Shown: piece after piece, positions 28,668-36,820 of the stretch | Layout: each line of letters opens with the position of its first letter | Position numbering within the stretch: position 1 is the stretch's first letter | NCBI RefSeq assembly: GCF_900142765.1 | Contig: NZ_FRCB01000006.1 | Coordinates: 124,001-188,000 of the forward strand | Origin: Roseovarius litoreus | GTDB taxonomy: Bacteria; Pseudomonadota; Alphaproteobacteria; Rhodobacterales; Rhodobacteraceae | Direction: 5' to 3' | Length of the DNA: 64,000 bases | Translations under genes and position numbers: made by a program | The notes under the pieces: model-generated | The model's input: the letters and a program-made list of their open reading frames with translations, nothing else | What the model was told of the DNA's origin: nothing | Database searches by the model: none

Positions 28668-28732
28668 TTTTCTTCTCCATGTTGAGGTCGTTTCGTCTTT
28701 GGAAATTGGGAAGTCTTGCTTCCCTTCCGTGT

Positions 28733-29488
28733 TCAGTAGCGCCCGACCATAAGCCCACCATCCACGGTAATAACCTGACCTGTCAGATATCTTGCGGCGT
28801 CGGACGCGAGGAACGCCACGACATCCGCAATGTCATCCGGCAGGCCAATGCGGCCAAGCGGAACGATATCGCCCACTGTTTTGGCCCCCTCGGGTCCAAG
28901 GGAGTGTTTCTCCGACAAAAGCTGAGCCGTTCGGATATATCCCGGCGCGACTCCATTCACCCGAACGCCGCTTCGGCCCAGTTCAACCGCAAGGCCGCGG
29001 ACCAGACCGACCACCCCGGCCTTGGCTGCCGAGTAGTGCACATGCTCATCCCAGCCATAGGCGACGCCCATGATCGACGAAAGGCAGACGACCGCACCCT
29101 TGCCGCGCGCTTTCATGCCCGGCACGGCAGGCCTGATAACGCGAAGCATCCCCTTGAGGTCGATATCAAAGGTGTGATCCCATTTCTCGTCGGTCAGTTG
29201 TTCCAGCGGAACACGGTGCGCAATCCCAGCATTGGCCACGATCGTGTCTATCCTGCCAAAGCGGGTTTCGATGTCCTTTACCACCGCATTGGCACGATCG
29301 GTGTCGCGCACATCGAGATGCTGGAACTCCGCCTCGCCGCCGGCCTTGCGGATCTCCTGAACGATGCTGCGACCTTCGTCCTCGAGAATGTCTGTGGCGA
29401 TCACATGATCACCGCGCGCGGCAAGAGCTTTGGCGGTGGCACGCCCTATGCCGATACCGGCGCCCGTGATCAGAGCAACTGATTTCAT
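28733..29488 (-). CDS. short-chain dehydrogenase/reductase
   Basis: A 251-residue classical SDR with TGAGIGIG at the cofactor site, NAG (VANAGIAH), catalytic Ser in CLSSIMG and HYSAAKAG with Tyr and Lys. An acidic residue after strand 2 (TDILEDEG) suggests NAD(H). It overlaps the preceding SDR gene by four bases, so the two are coupled. Substrate unknown; a hydroxyl or keto group on the imported compound is implied. Confidence 0.85.
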   Translation of the reverse strand: MKSVALITGAGIGIGRATAKALAARGDHVIATDILEDEGRSIVQEIRKAGGEAEFQHLDVRDTDRANAVVKDIETRFGRIDTIVANAGIAHRVPLEQLTDEKWDHTFDIDLKGMLRVIRPAVPGMKARGKGAVVCLSSIMGVAYGWDEHVHYSAAKAGVVGLVRGLAVELGRSGVRVNGVAPGYIRTAQLLSEKHSLGPEGAKTVGDIVPLGRIGLPDDIADVVAFLASDAARYLTGQVITVDGGLMVGRY

Positions 29489-30201
29489 AGCATTACGTCT
29501 CCGGAATTTGGTGAAAGCGTCTGGCCGACATAGATGCGCGCCGCGTCGGAACACAGGAAGGCAACCGTTTCTGCGACATCTTCGGGTTCTCCAAAGTGGC
29601 CCAAGGGAAGTTCGGCGGCTTTTGCCGCGCGCCATTCTTCGGAAAGCGCGCGCACCAAAGGTGTATTGATCGGACCGGGGGCGACAGCGTTGACGCGCAC
29701 GCCTTGGGTCGACACCTCGCGCGCCAGCGCCTTGGTCATCCCGATGATCCCGGCTTTCGCCGCGGAATAATGGACCAACTCGATCCCGCCGATCTGGCCA
29801 AGTTGCGAGGCCATGTTGACCACGCAGCCGGATTTCCGGGCAAGCATTTGGGGCAGGACCGCGCGCGTGCACAGGAACGTGCCGCGTAGATGGACGGAAA
29901 TCATGCGATCGAAATCGACAGGGTCGAGATCGACAAAGCGCGATTGGTGCACGTGGCCGGCGTTGTTGACGAGATGGGTCGGCGCACCGAATTCTGCAAC
30001 ACATGTCTCGAGCATGCGGGCCACGTCCTGCTCGTTCGAGACATCGCCTTGCACTGCAAGCCCACCGATCTGTGCAGCGGCCTCGTTCGCGGCGTCGGCA
30101 TTGTAGTCATTCACGACGACATTATAGCCCAGCCCAGCAAGCTTCGTGGCAACTGCAAGGCCGATCCCTGATCCTGCGCCAGTGACGATGACCGTATTCA
30201 T
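29485..30201 (-). CDS. short-chain dehydrogenase/reductase
   Basis: A 238-residue classical SDR with TGAGSGIG, VNNAGHVH, catalytic Ser in NMASQLG and HYSAAKAG. Asp at the end of strand 2 (VVNDYNADAA) points to NAD(H). It overlaps the permease gene before it and the SDR gene after it by four bases each. The two adjacent SDRs are clearly different sequences, so they may perform successive steps or handle different stereoisomers. Confidence 0.85.
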   Translation of the reverse strand: MNTVIVTGAGSGIGLAVATKLAGLGYNVVVNDYNADAANEAAAQIGGLAVQGDVSNEQDVARMLETCVAEFGAPTHLVNNAGHVHQSRFVDLDPVDFDRMISVHLRGTFLCTRAVLPQMLARKSGCVVNMASQLGQIGGIELVHYSAAKAGIIGMTKALAREVSTQGVRVNAVAPGPINTPLVRALSEEWRAAKAAELPLGHFGEPEDVAETVAFLCSDAARIYVGQTLSPNSGDVML

Positions 30202-31049
30202 GCGATATCTTCCTGCATGGCCATTTTCTTTGCGCGCCGGACGCTCAGGCCCATCAGGATGCCGTAGACCGCCAAGAGCGCGAATGAGAACAGTGTTGTC
30301 ATGACCCCGAAGGCAAAGATGTTGGGATGGATCTCGACCGAGAAGGTGCCGTAAATCGCAAGCGGCAATGTCTGGTCTCGGCCCGAAGCGAACAGGGTGC
30401 GCGGGAATTCATCAAAGCTGAGCGTGAAGGCGAAAAGCATGGCCGACAGAACGCCCGGGAAGATCAGCGGGAACGTCACCTTGCGGAACGTCGTGATGGG
30501 CGAGACGCCAAGCGACCACGATGCCTCCTCGACAGAGCCGTCGAAGCGGTTGAGGATCGCCAGCATCACAAGGAAAGCGAACGGGAATGTATAGACCACA
30601 TGCGCCAGGAAAGCCGTGCTCCACCAGTGGCGCTCGATACCGACCACGTTATTGGCCAGCAGCGATGTGCCAAGGCCGGTGAGAACGCCTGGAACCATCA
30701 TCCCGAGAACGATCAAGTAGAACACCACACCAGCGCCCCGGAACCGTTTGCGGAAGGCCTGCGCGGCCATGACGCCGAGAACCGTCGCTGTGACCATCGT
30801 CATGAAGGCCAGTGTCAGCGAGCGAACAAGAGCCTCACCAACCGGCAGCGGGGCAATGCGTGATGGCGGGGTCAGCCCGAAAAGATGCTGGTACCAGTAA
30901 GTGGACCATTCGATGATCGGAAACTGCGGCCCCCCTTCGGGTCCCTGCTGAAAGGACAGTATGCTCAGCACGATGAAGGGACCGTAGAGAAACAGGATGA
31001 ACAGGCCGACATAGACTGCGAGGATCGGTTTGAGGATCTTGGATTCCAT
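30198..31049 (-). CDS. ABC transporter permease, PotC type
   Basis: A 283-residue inner-membrane permease with six predicted segments and the EAA loop (EEASWSLGVSPITTFRKVTFP). It forms the channel with the product of the gene 3 bases upstream. The N-terminal segment ILAVYVGLFILFLYGP and the large first periplasmic loop are typical of PotC/PotI-type proteins. Confidence 0.9.
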   Translation of the reverse strand: MESKILKPILAVYVGLFILFLYGPFIVLSILSFQQGPEGGPQFPIIEWSTYWYQHLFGLTPPSRIAPLPVGEALVRSLTLAFMTMVTATVLGVMAAQAFRKRFRGAGVVFYLIVLGMMVPGVLTGLGTSLLANNVVGIERHWWSTAFLAHVVYTFPFAFLVMLAILNRFDGSVEEASWSLGVSPITTFRKVTFPLIFPGVLSAMLFAFTLSFDEFPRTLFASGRDQTLPLAIYGTFSVEIHPNIFAFGVMTTLFSFALLAVYGILMGLSVRRAKKMAMQEDIA

Positions 31050-31052
31050 CGC

Positions 31053-31919
31053 TTAAATCTCCCGCTTCAGATCGACGATGCGCAGAAATCCTGCCACCAC
31101 GATGCCCAGCAGGATGGTCAGGATCACCCCGACAACCGATGCCATGGCCCATTTCAGCGATCCCACCTGGGTCACAATGATATTGCCCAGAAGGTTCACC
31201 TTTCTTCCGGACAGGGCACCCGATGTTGCGAATTCGCCCAGAACCATCACGCTGACGAAGATCGCGCCGACCACGACCCCGGGCAAGCTGAGCGGGAAGA
31301 TGATCTTCCAGAAGATCCGTCCGAAACCGGCGCCCAGGTCGCGGGCAGCCTCGATGATGTTGCGATCGATCCGGCCTAGCATGAAGGCGATCGGCCCCAC
31401 CATGAAGACGACGTAAATCTGCGTCATGCCGATGATGACCGAAAGTTCGGAAAACAGAAGAACCTCGATCGGCGTGTCGATAAGACCGACTTTCTGAAGG
31501 ATGATGTTGATCGCCCCCTCCTTGCCCAACATGGGGCGCCAGGCCAGCACCCGGATCAGAAACGAGGTCCAGAAGGGGATCACGCACAGCACAAGCAAGA
31601 CTGTTGCAACCGTCTTGCTCTTGACCAGCAAGCCCACATAGAGAGCGGCGGGATACCCGATGAGGAAGGTCAGGGTAAGAACGATCAGCCACAGCCGGAT
31701 CGTGGTCCAGAGTGCACCGACATAGGCCTCCGAGGCGAAGAAGTTCCGCCAGCTGTCCAGCGTCAGTGTCGAGTTTATCGCGAAGGTCGTCTGCGTCCAG
31801 AACGACACGTAAACGATCATCATGATCGGTGCGACCAGGAACAGGATCATCCAGACGACGCCGGGAGCAAGCAGCTGGAATGTGGTTGCTTTCTGCCGTT
31901 TGCCAATTGCCGCACTCAT
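31053..31919 (-). CDS. ABC transporter permease, PotB type
   Basis: A 288-residue permease with six segments and the EAA loop EAARDLGAGFGRIFWKIIFP. The start at 31919 overlaps the ATPase stop by four bases (ATGA), so translation is coupled. It pairs with the PotC-type protein that follows. Confidence 0.9.
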   Translation of the reverse strand: MSAAIGKRQKATTFQLLAPGVVWMILFLVAPIMMIVYVSFWTQTTFAINSTLTLDSWRNFFASEAYVGALWTTIRLWLIVLTLTFLIGYPAALYVGLLVKSKTVATVLLVLCVIPFWTSFLIRVLAWRPMLGKEGAINIILQKVGLIDTPIEVLLFSELSVIIGMTQIYVVFMVGPIAFMLGRIDRNIIEAARDLGAGFGRIFWKIIFPLSLPGVVVGAIFVSVMVLGEFATSGALSGRKVNLLGNIIVTQVGSLKWAMASVVGVILTILLGIVVAGFLRIVDLKREI

Positions 31920-33001
31920 TGTGCTGCCTCCTTGCCAAATACGATCGCCTGCGCGGGATCCCATGAAAGAATGTAATTTTGTCCGACGCTCAGATCGCGT
32001 GGCTCGCCCAGACTGAGGTGATGATCGACCTCGACTGTCTTGTGGTCTGCGGTTTCAAACAGAAAGATGATCGAGGATCCGAGATATTCGCTCGCGAGGT
32101 AGCGGACAGGCAGCGCCGGTCCGGGCAGATCCGAGGCATCCGTGTCGAATATCCGTGTCCGGTCATACCGGATCGCGTAGACATCGCTGTCGTTGGCCCG
32201 AACCGAAGACACGGGCGCTGCTCCGAAGGCGCCATGGAAGCTGCCGTCTTTCAGAGTTCCCTCGAAAAGATTGAAGCGATTCAGAAACAGCGCGACATCC
32301 GAAATGATCGGACGGTCATAAATCGCATCCGGCGTGTCGTATTGCACGATCCGGCCGGCATCCAGAACCGCTACCCGGTCGCCCATCGCCAGAGCTTCGG
32401 TTTCGCTTCCCGTCACATGCAGGAAGGTCACATCGAGCCTTTCGCGAATGGTCCGCAGTTCCGTCTGCATTCTTTCGCGCAAGTTGGCGTCCAGTGCCCC
32501 AAGCGGCTCGTCCAGCAACACCAGTTTAGGCTGCATCACGAGTGAACGCGCCAGTGCAACGCGCTGCTTTTGCCCACCAGATATCTGATCCGGATTCCGG
32601 TCTTCCAGACCAGCAAGCCCGACCATGTCGATCGAGGCCCTGACGCGATCCGTGATCTCTGCGTCCGGTACTTTGGTCGCGCCATTCCGCAAGCCGAAGG
32701 CGACGTTCTCGAAAATGGTCAGGTGTGGGAAAAGTGCGAAATTCTGAAAGACAAAGCCGATTCCGCGCTCATGAGCCGGCAGATCGGTGATGTCACGACC
32801 CTGAAACCAGATGCGGCCCGTATCCGGAGCTTCAAATCCGGCGATCACACGCAGGAGTGAGGTCTTGCCCGACCCCGATGGCCCCAGCAACGCGATGTAG
32901 CTGTTGTCCTCAGCTCCGAAATCTATGCCGTCAAGCGCGGTCAGATTGCCATATCTGCGCGTCACTCCCTCCAGCCGAAAAATGGGGTCGCTTTGCGTCA
33001 T
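31916..33001 (-). CDS. ABC transporter ATP-binding protein, PotA type (first copy)
   Basis: A 361-residue ATPase with Walker A GPSGSGKTS, signature ISGGQKQRVALARSL, Walker B LVLLDEPLGALD and a C-terminal TOBE-like domain. The H-loop region reads HVTGSETEALAMGD, where Gly-Ser replaces the more usual His-Asp-Gln spacing after HVT. It is the first gene of the importer operon, preceded by GAGGG. It overlaps the PotB-type gene. Confidence 0.9.
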   Translation of the reverse strand: MTQSDPIFRLEGVTRRYGNLTALDGIDFGAEDNSYIALLGPSGSGKTSLLRVIAGFEAPDTGRIWFQGRDITDLPAHERGIGFVFQNFALFPHLTIFENVAFGLRNGATKVPDAEITDRVRASIDMVGLAGLEDRNPDQISGGQKQRVALARSLVMQPKLVLLDEPLGALDANLRERMQTELRTIRERLDVTFLHVTGSETEALAMGDRVAVLDAGRIVQYDTPDAIYDRPIISDVALFLNRFNLFEGTLKDGSFHGAFGAAPVSSVRANDSDVYAIRYDRTRIFDTDASDLPGPALPVRYLASEYLGSSIIFLFETADHKTVEVDHHLSLGEPRDLSVGQNYILSWDPAQAIVFGKEAAQ

Positions 33002-33086
33002 AAAGCCCTCTTTTCGTTGTGAACCCAAGCAACTCAGCCGCCGCACGACCTGCTTCTGGGGTGCTGCAACATGGCCTGAACACAAA

Positions 33087-33101
33087 ATGTATATCGTATG
33101 A
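33087..33101. promoter_or_regulatory. weak candidate operator upstream of the importer operon
   Basis: ATGTATATCGTATGA has partial dyad symmetry of the TnTATnnnATAnA kind used by GntR/FCD regulators and lies 86 bases before the first importer gene, where AT content rises. The symmetry is poor and the site is a guess from position. Confidence 0.25.
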
Positions 33102-33210
33102 AATGACTAATTGAGGCTTATGGCAATAGCCATCTTTTCCCGGATACTTTGCGATTATCACGCAAAATTCCGGAAATATTAAGAAAATCCACGTAATTTA
33201 CCGAAGAAAT

Positions 33211-33238
33211 AAATGGATATCGCGTTCCAAATCCATTT
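33211..33238 (-). terminator. hairpin directly after the GntR-type regulator gene
   Basis: AAATGGAT and ATCCATTT form an 8-bp AT-rich stem around 12 bases, beginning at the base after the regulator's stop codon. It may separate the regulator's transcript from the importer operon downstream. Confidence 0.4.
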
Positions 33239-34222
33239 TTAAACTCTGTTCAGATATTTGGGGATCGATTCGCTTTCGGGTATTAGCGCCACGATCTTGA
33301 GCCGTGCCAAACTCTTGTACGACAATATGCGCAAATGTTCTTTCAAATATTCAGTCGAGGCGCTTGTTTGGCGTGATCCGATCAGATGGAAAAGGGCGCC
33401 GTACTGATCCAGGGCGACCGTGTCCACCGGCAATCCCAGGTCGCTGAGCGCCTTGTCCATCGCAGACAACAGCAAGCGATTGTTGTCGATGATTTCCACA
33501 AGAGCATTGTTGGGGGCCTTGCGAAGACAGTAACGCATCAGCGCATCTTCCAGTTCGGCCGCGTCCTTTGCCTTGCCGCTCTCGATCTGCTGGCAGATCC
33601 GCGTGATCTGGGAATAGTCGATGAAATCGGTCGCCATCCGCAGGGCTTCCGGTTCCATCAAACTGCGAAGCTCGAACTTCTCGCGCAGGGTCCGGGCGGT
33701 CAGTGGCCCGGCAAGCCAATGCGAGGTTGCCCCCTTTCGGATCAAACCCCGTTCATTCAGGCGGCTCAGGACATCTCGGGCGACGGTTCTGCTGACACCG
33801 AGGTGGTTTGCCAGCTCGGTTTCGACCACCCGGAATTCACCGAATATCTGGCAGGCCGCTATTTCCGCTTCGACCTTGTCATAGACCCGGAGCCATGTCC
33901 CGCGCACAGCCAAGGCCGAGCGCGAGGCAGGGGGAATGTCGAAATCGAAATCCTCCAGGGGCTTCCGGATCGGTTTCAGGTTGGCCGAAGGTTGTCCGAC
34001 CAGATAGCCGCGTCCCCGGAACCGGTGTATCAAACCCTCTGCGTTGAGCATTCGAAGCGATGCCTGCACCGGAGCGCGGCTGGTTTGCATCAGCTTTGCG
34101 ATCGGGCCTTCGATCAAAACAAAGCCATCGGGCAGGCGCCCGGACACGATGTTGTATCGCAAGACCCGGCTGATGGTTTCGTAAAGAGGCTCCTGTTCAA
34201 GGCTTTTGGGTTTCGCGGTCAT
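33239..34222 (-). CDS. GntR/FCD-type regulator with two winged-helix domains
   Basis: A 327-residue regulator. A GntR-like winged helix fills about residues 12-77 (LYETISRVLRYNIVSG, then RAPVQASLRMLNAEGLI). A second winged helix follows at about 105-165 (VVETELANHLGVSRTVARDVLSRLNERGLI). A helical FCD-like ligand domain ends the protein (LREKFELRSLMEPEALRMA). Usual GntR proteins have one DNA-binding domain, so the doubled head is unusual. Its start overlaps the stop of the binding-protein homologue by four bases. It probably controls the importer operon downstream, the AraC side, or both. Confidence 0.8.
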   Translation of the reverse strand: MTAKPKSLEQEPLYETISRVLRYNIVSGRLPDGFVLIEGPIAKLMQTSRAPVQASLRMLNAEGLIHRFRGRGYLVGQPSANLKPIRKPLEDFDFDIPPASRSALAVRGTWLRVYDKVEAEIAACQIFGEFRVVETELANHLGVSRTVARDVLSRLNERGLIRKGATSHWLAGPLTARTLREKFELRSLMEPEALRMATDFIDYSQITRICQQIESGKAKDAAELEDALMRYCLRKAPNNALVEIIDNNRLLLSAMDKALSDLGLPVDTVALDQYGALFHLIGSRQTSASTEYLKEHLRILSYKSLARLKIVALIPESESIPKYLNRV

Positions 34223-35454
34223 TGTCCGAACGTTCCGAGGCTTGTGATGAACCGGTTCCAGGCGCGGGCCGCGTAATTGTATTCGTCCATCACCGTATTC
34301 CACAACGCGATCCGGCTGACGCGTTCGCGGTAGGCTCCGCCTGCGCGGCGTTGACCCGCTCGAACCACGATCCTTCCATCAGGCCCTTTCAAGTCGCATC
34401 GGGCGGTCTCTCCTTCATACCAATAGCCCCATTCCTCAGGGCTCAGATATTCGCGTACGCCATCGGCATTCGTCATGTAATGCCCCTGACGCGCCATCAC
34501 CGCACCCGCCGGACCGGACAGCCACCAGTTCAGATACTCATAGGCGATATCCAACTGGCTACCCGAAAGGTGCCGCGCGAGTGAGGCGCCACCGTGCCAG
34601 GCGCGATACCCTTCGCGTGGCACGCTTTCGCAGAAGACGCCCTGCATATGACCAAGATTGCCGTAAGAGGGGGACCACATGCTTTGCACCGAGACCCGGT
34701 CCGCGCGCACCAGCGCTTCGGCTTGATCGGGAGACACCCAACTGCCGACAAAGAACCCCTGTTGCCGAAGCGTTTCCAGCAGGGCCATAAGGCTGTCGAT
34801 CTCGTCAACGGTCATGTTGCCGATATCCTCGAACGTCAGGTCTCCGTTCGACTCGGCGGCCAGAGCCGCGTCATAGATTCCGATCGCGGGTTCATCCACC
34901 AGAGCGATCCGCCCGCGTGCCCGGCGGTCCAGCAACCATGCCCAGCTCGAGCCCTCGGGTCCCTCATCCCCGAAAAGGCGGCGGTCGAAACCGAAACTGT
35001 CGACGTTATGGGCGGTCGGCAACATGCTGATCAGCGGCATCGGTTGCTGGCCCAATGTGCCATCCGGCTGAACATAGAGCTTGCGCACCGGGGCGTCGCC
35101 ATGGCCCTGCCAAGTATATTTGCTAATGCCACCCGTCTTGGCGAGATCGCCGATTTTGTCCCATTGGAGAATGCGCCGCGTGTCGATCGGCTGCAGCGCG
35201 CCCCAATACCAGACGATATCCAGATTGTGAAAGCATTGCTCATAGATGTCGTAGTTCATAGGATCCATGGCCGCCCGGTGCTGGCAGGTCAGGAAGTCGA
35301 GCGATTCATGCTGGATTTCAAAGCCAAGGTCCGCCTCCGCCAGCTGCCGCACTTCCTCCAGCAAGGTGACATCGGTCCCGCGCACACGAAGGACATGCCG
35401 TTTCACCTGGGCAGGTGCCGCTGGTTTTTGCGAATGACGCAGGTCGGCATGCAT
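34219..35454 (-). CDS. PotD-type substrate-binding protein homologue lacking a signal peptide
   Basis: A 411-residue two-lobe binding-protein homologue (CFHNLDIVWYWGALQPID, SMLPTAHNVDSFGFD, AYEYLNWWLSGPAGAVMARQ). The lobe-one strand HVLRVRGTDVTLLEEV starts about residue 19. No hydrophobic or twin-arginine leader is found before it, nor in the open frame further upstream. The protein is therefore probably cytoplasmic. It overlaps the two-headed GntR-type gene by four bases, which suggests a ligand-sensing partner instead of a transport part. The ribosome binding site at 35454 is weak; a misplaced start is the main doubt. Confidence 0.7.
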   Translation of the reverse strand: MHADLRHSQKPAAPAQVKRHVLRVRGTDVTLLEEVRQLAEADLGFEIQHESLDFLTCQHRAAMDPMNYDIYEQCFHNLDIVWYWGALQPIDTRRILQWDKIGDLAKTGGISKYTWQGHGDAPVRKLYVQPDGTLGQQPMPLISMLPTAHNVDSFGFDRRLFGDEGPEGSSWAWLLDRRARGRIALVDEPAIGIYDAALAAESNGDLTFEDIGNMTVDEIDSLMALLETLRQQGFFVGSWVSPDQAEALVRADRVSVQSMWSPSYGNLGHMQGVFCESVPREGYRAWHGGASLARHLSGSQLDIAYEYLNWWLSGPAGAVMARQGHYMTNADGVREYLSPEEWGYWYEGETARCDLKGPDGRIVVRAGQRRAGGAYRERVSRIALWNTVMDEYNYAARAWNRFITSLGTFGQ

Positions 35455-35755
35455 CGGAGCGGTTTTCCAAATTGAAACGTACCGGACATCGGCACAAGAC
35501 GTGCAACATGAGGCCCCAAAGGCGCCTGCTGTGCAAGACCGCATCGCGCCGTTCGGGGCGCCACCTTGGCGTGTCCTTGGGCGTTTTTGGCGCATGCGCC
35601 AGGCGAATTGCAAGCCTCGGCACTCCGGATCCCCAGAGAGGAGGGCACCAAACTTTTGTGCGCAAATCACCTATTTTGCCTTGTGGCTTGGGGTAAGGTT
35701 TACCCTAAGATGACAAGGCCGGTATTTGCGACAAGCCGTCCGACAGGAGGAAAGG

Positions 35756-36712
35756 ATGTTTTTTTCTACCGACCACGGAAGTGCCATCGACAAGAACAAA
35801 GTCTGGTCGCGAACGATCTCGGAAACCTATTTCCCGCTCTCGGTTGAATGCCGGGACGCCACGCGTTTCAGGGGGTCTTTGAAGTCGTGGGGGCTTGGTG
35901 TGATGGGCCTGTCCGAGATGGAATGCGATGGCGTCATGTACCGCCGCAACAAGAGCCATTTCCAAGAGGAAAAGGACAACAGTCTGCTGATCACGATCCC
36001 CCATGTCGCCGAGGTGCGTTTCCATCAGGCGTCACGCCATACGCGCTGTGCGCCAGGTGGGTTTTTGGTCGAACAGGGCGACATGCCATATGAATTCTCT
36101 CACAGCCAGCGCAACAAACTTTGGGTGCTGAAAGTGCCTACGGCCAGTGTGCAGTCGCGCGTCGGGCCGACGGAACGCCTGAGCGCCCTCACATTTGATG
36201 CGCGCTCCGGGATCGGGTCCTATTTCGTCGGCGCCGTGCGCAACACGATCGAAAGCATTGACGTCATCAACGATGCCGCGCGTGAAATGGCCGGACAACA
36301 TCTGCTCGATCTTCTGTGCCTCTCGATGCGCAGCGATGATCGCATTCTTGATAGTTCCGTGTCGACGATCCGTGCCGCCCATCTGCAGCGGGCTGAGCAG
36401 TTCATACGTGATAACCTGTCAAACCCCAATCTGGGGCCGCAGATGGTGGCCGAATCCTGCGGCATATCCCTTCGGTATCTGCAGGGTTTGTTCGCCGAAA
36501 ACGAGTGCTCTGTTGCGGGCTATATTCGTGACAGGCGGCTGACCCGCTGTCGCGAGACGCTGGAGATGGTGCATGACACCTCCACCATGGCCCAGATCGC
36601 GCAGAAATGGGGCTTCTACGATCAGGCCCAGTTCTGCAAGCACTACCGCGCCAAGTTCGGCTGCACGCCGACGGAGACACGCAAGCAAAGGCGTTCGGCT
36701 GCATGCGTCTGA
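35756..36712 (+). CDS. AraC-family transcriptional regulator
   Basis: A 318-residue regulator with an N-terminal AraC_binding_2 cupin-like domain and a C-terminal double HTH (MVAESCGISLRYLQGLF and MAQIAQKWGFYDQAQFCKHYR). The ATG at 35756 follows AGGAGGAAAGG. It is divergent from the signal-less binding-protein gene and lies 108 bases before hyuA on the same strand, so it probably regulates the hydantoinase-type genes and perhaps the divergent operon. Confidence 0.88.
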   Translation: MFFSTDHGSAIDKNKVWSRTISETYFPLSVECRDATRFRGSLKSWGLGVMGLSEMECDGVMYRRNKSHFQEEKDNSLLITIPHVAEVRFHQASRHTRCAPGGFLVEQGDMPYEFSHSQRNKLWVLKVPTASVQSRVGPTERLSALTFDARSGIGSYFVGAVRNTIESIDVINDAAREMAGQHLLDLLCLSMRSDDRILDSSVSTIRAAHLQRAEQFIRDNLSNPNLGPQMVAESCGISLRYLQGLFAENECSVAGYIRDRRLTRCRETLEMVHDTSTMAQIAQKWGFYDQAQFCKHYRAKFGCTPTETRKQRRSAACV

Positions 36713-36820
36713 CCCGTCGTGAGACGAAAGTTCGATGAGCCTCCTGCACTCGTGGTTTCGCAGGCGAACGGTATCGCCTGTCGCGCGTTCGGCAGGTGTG
36801 AAAAAGGATAGGAAAAACTG

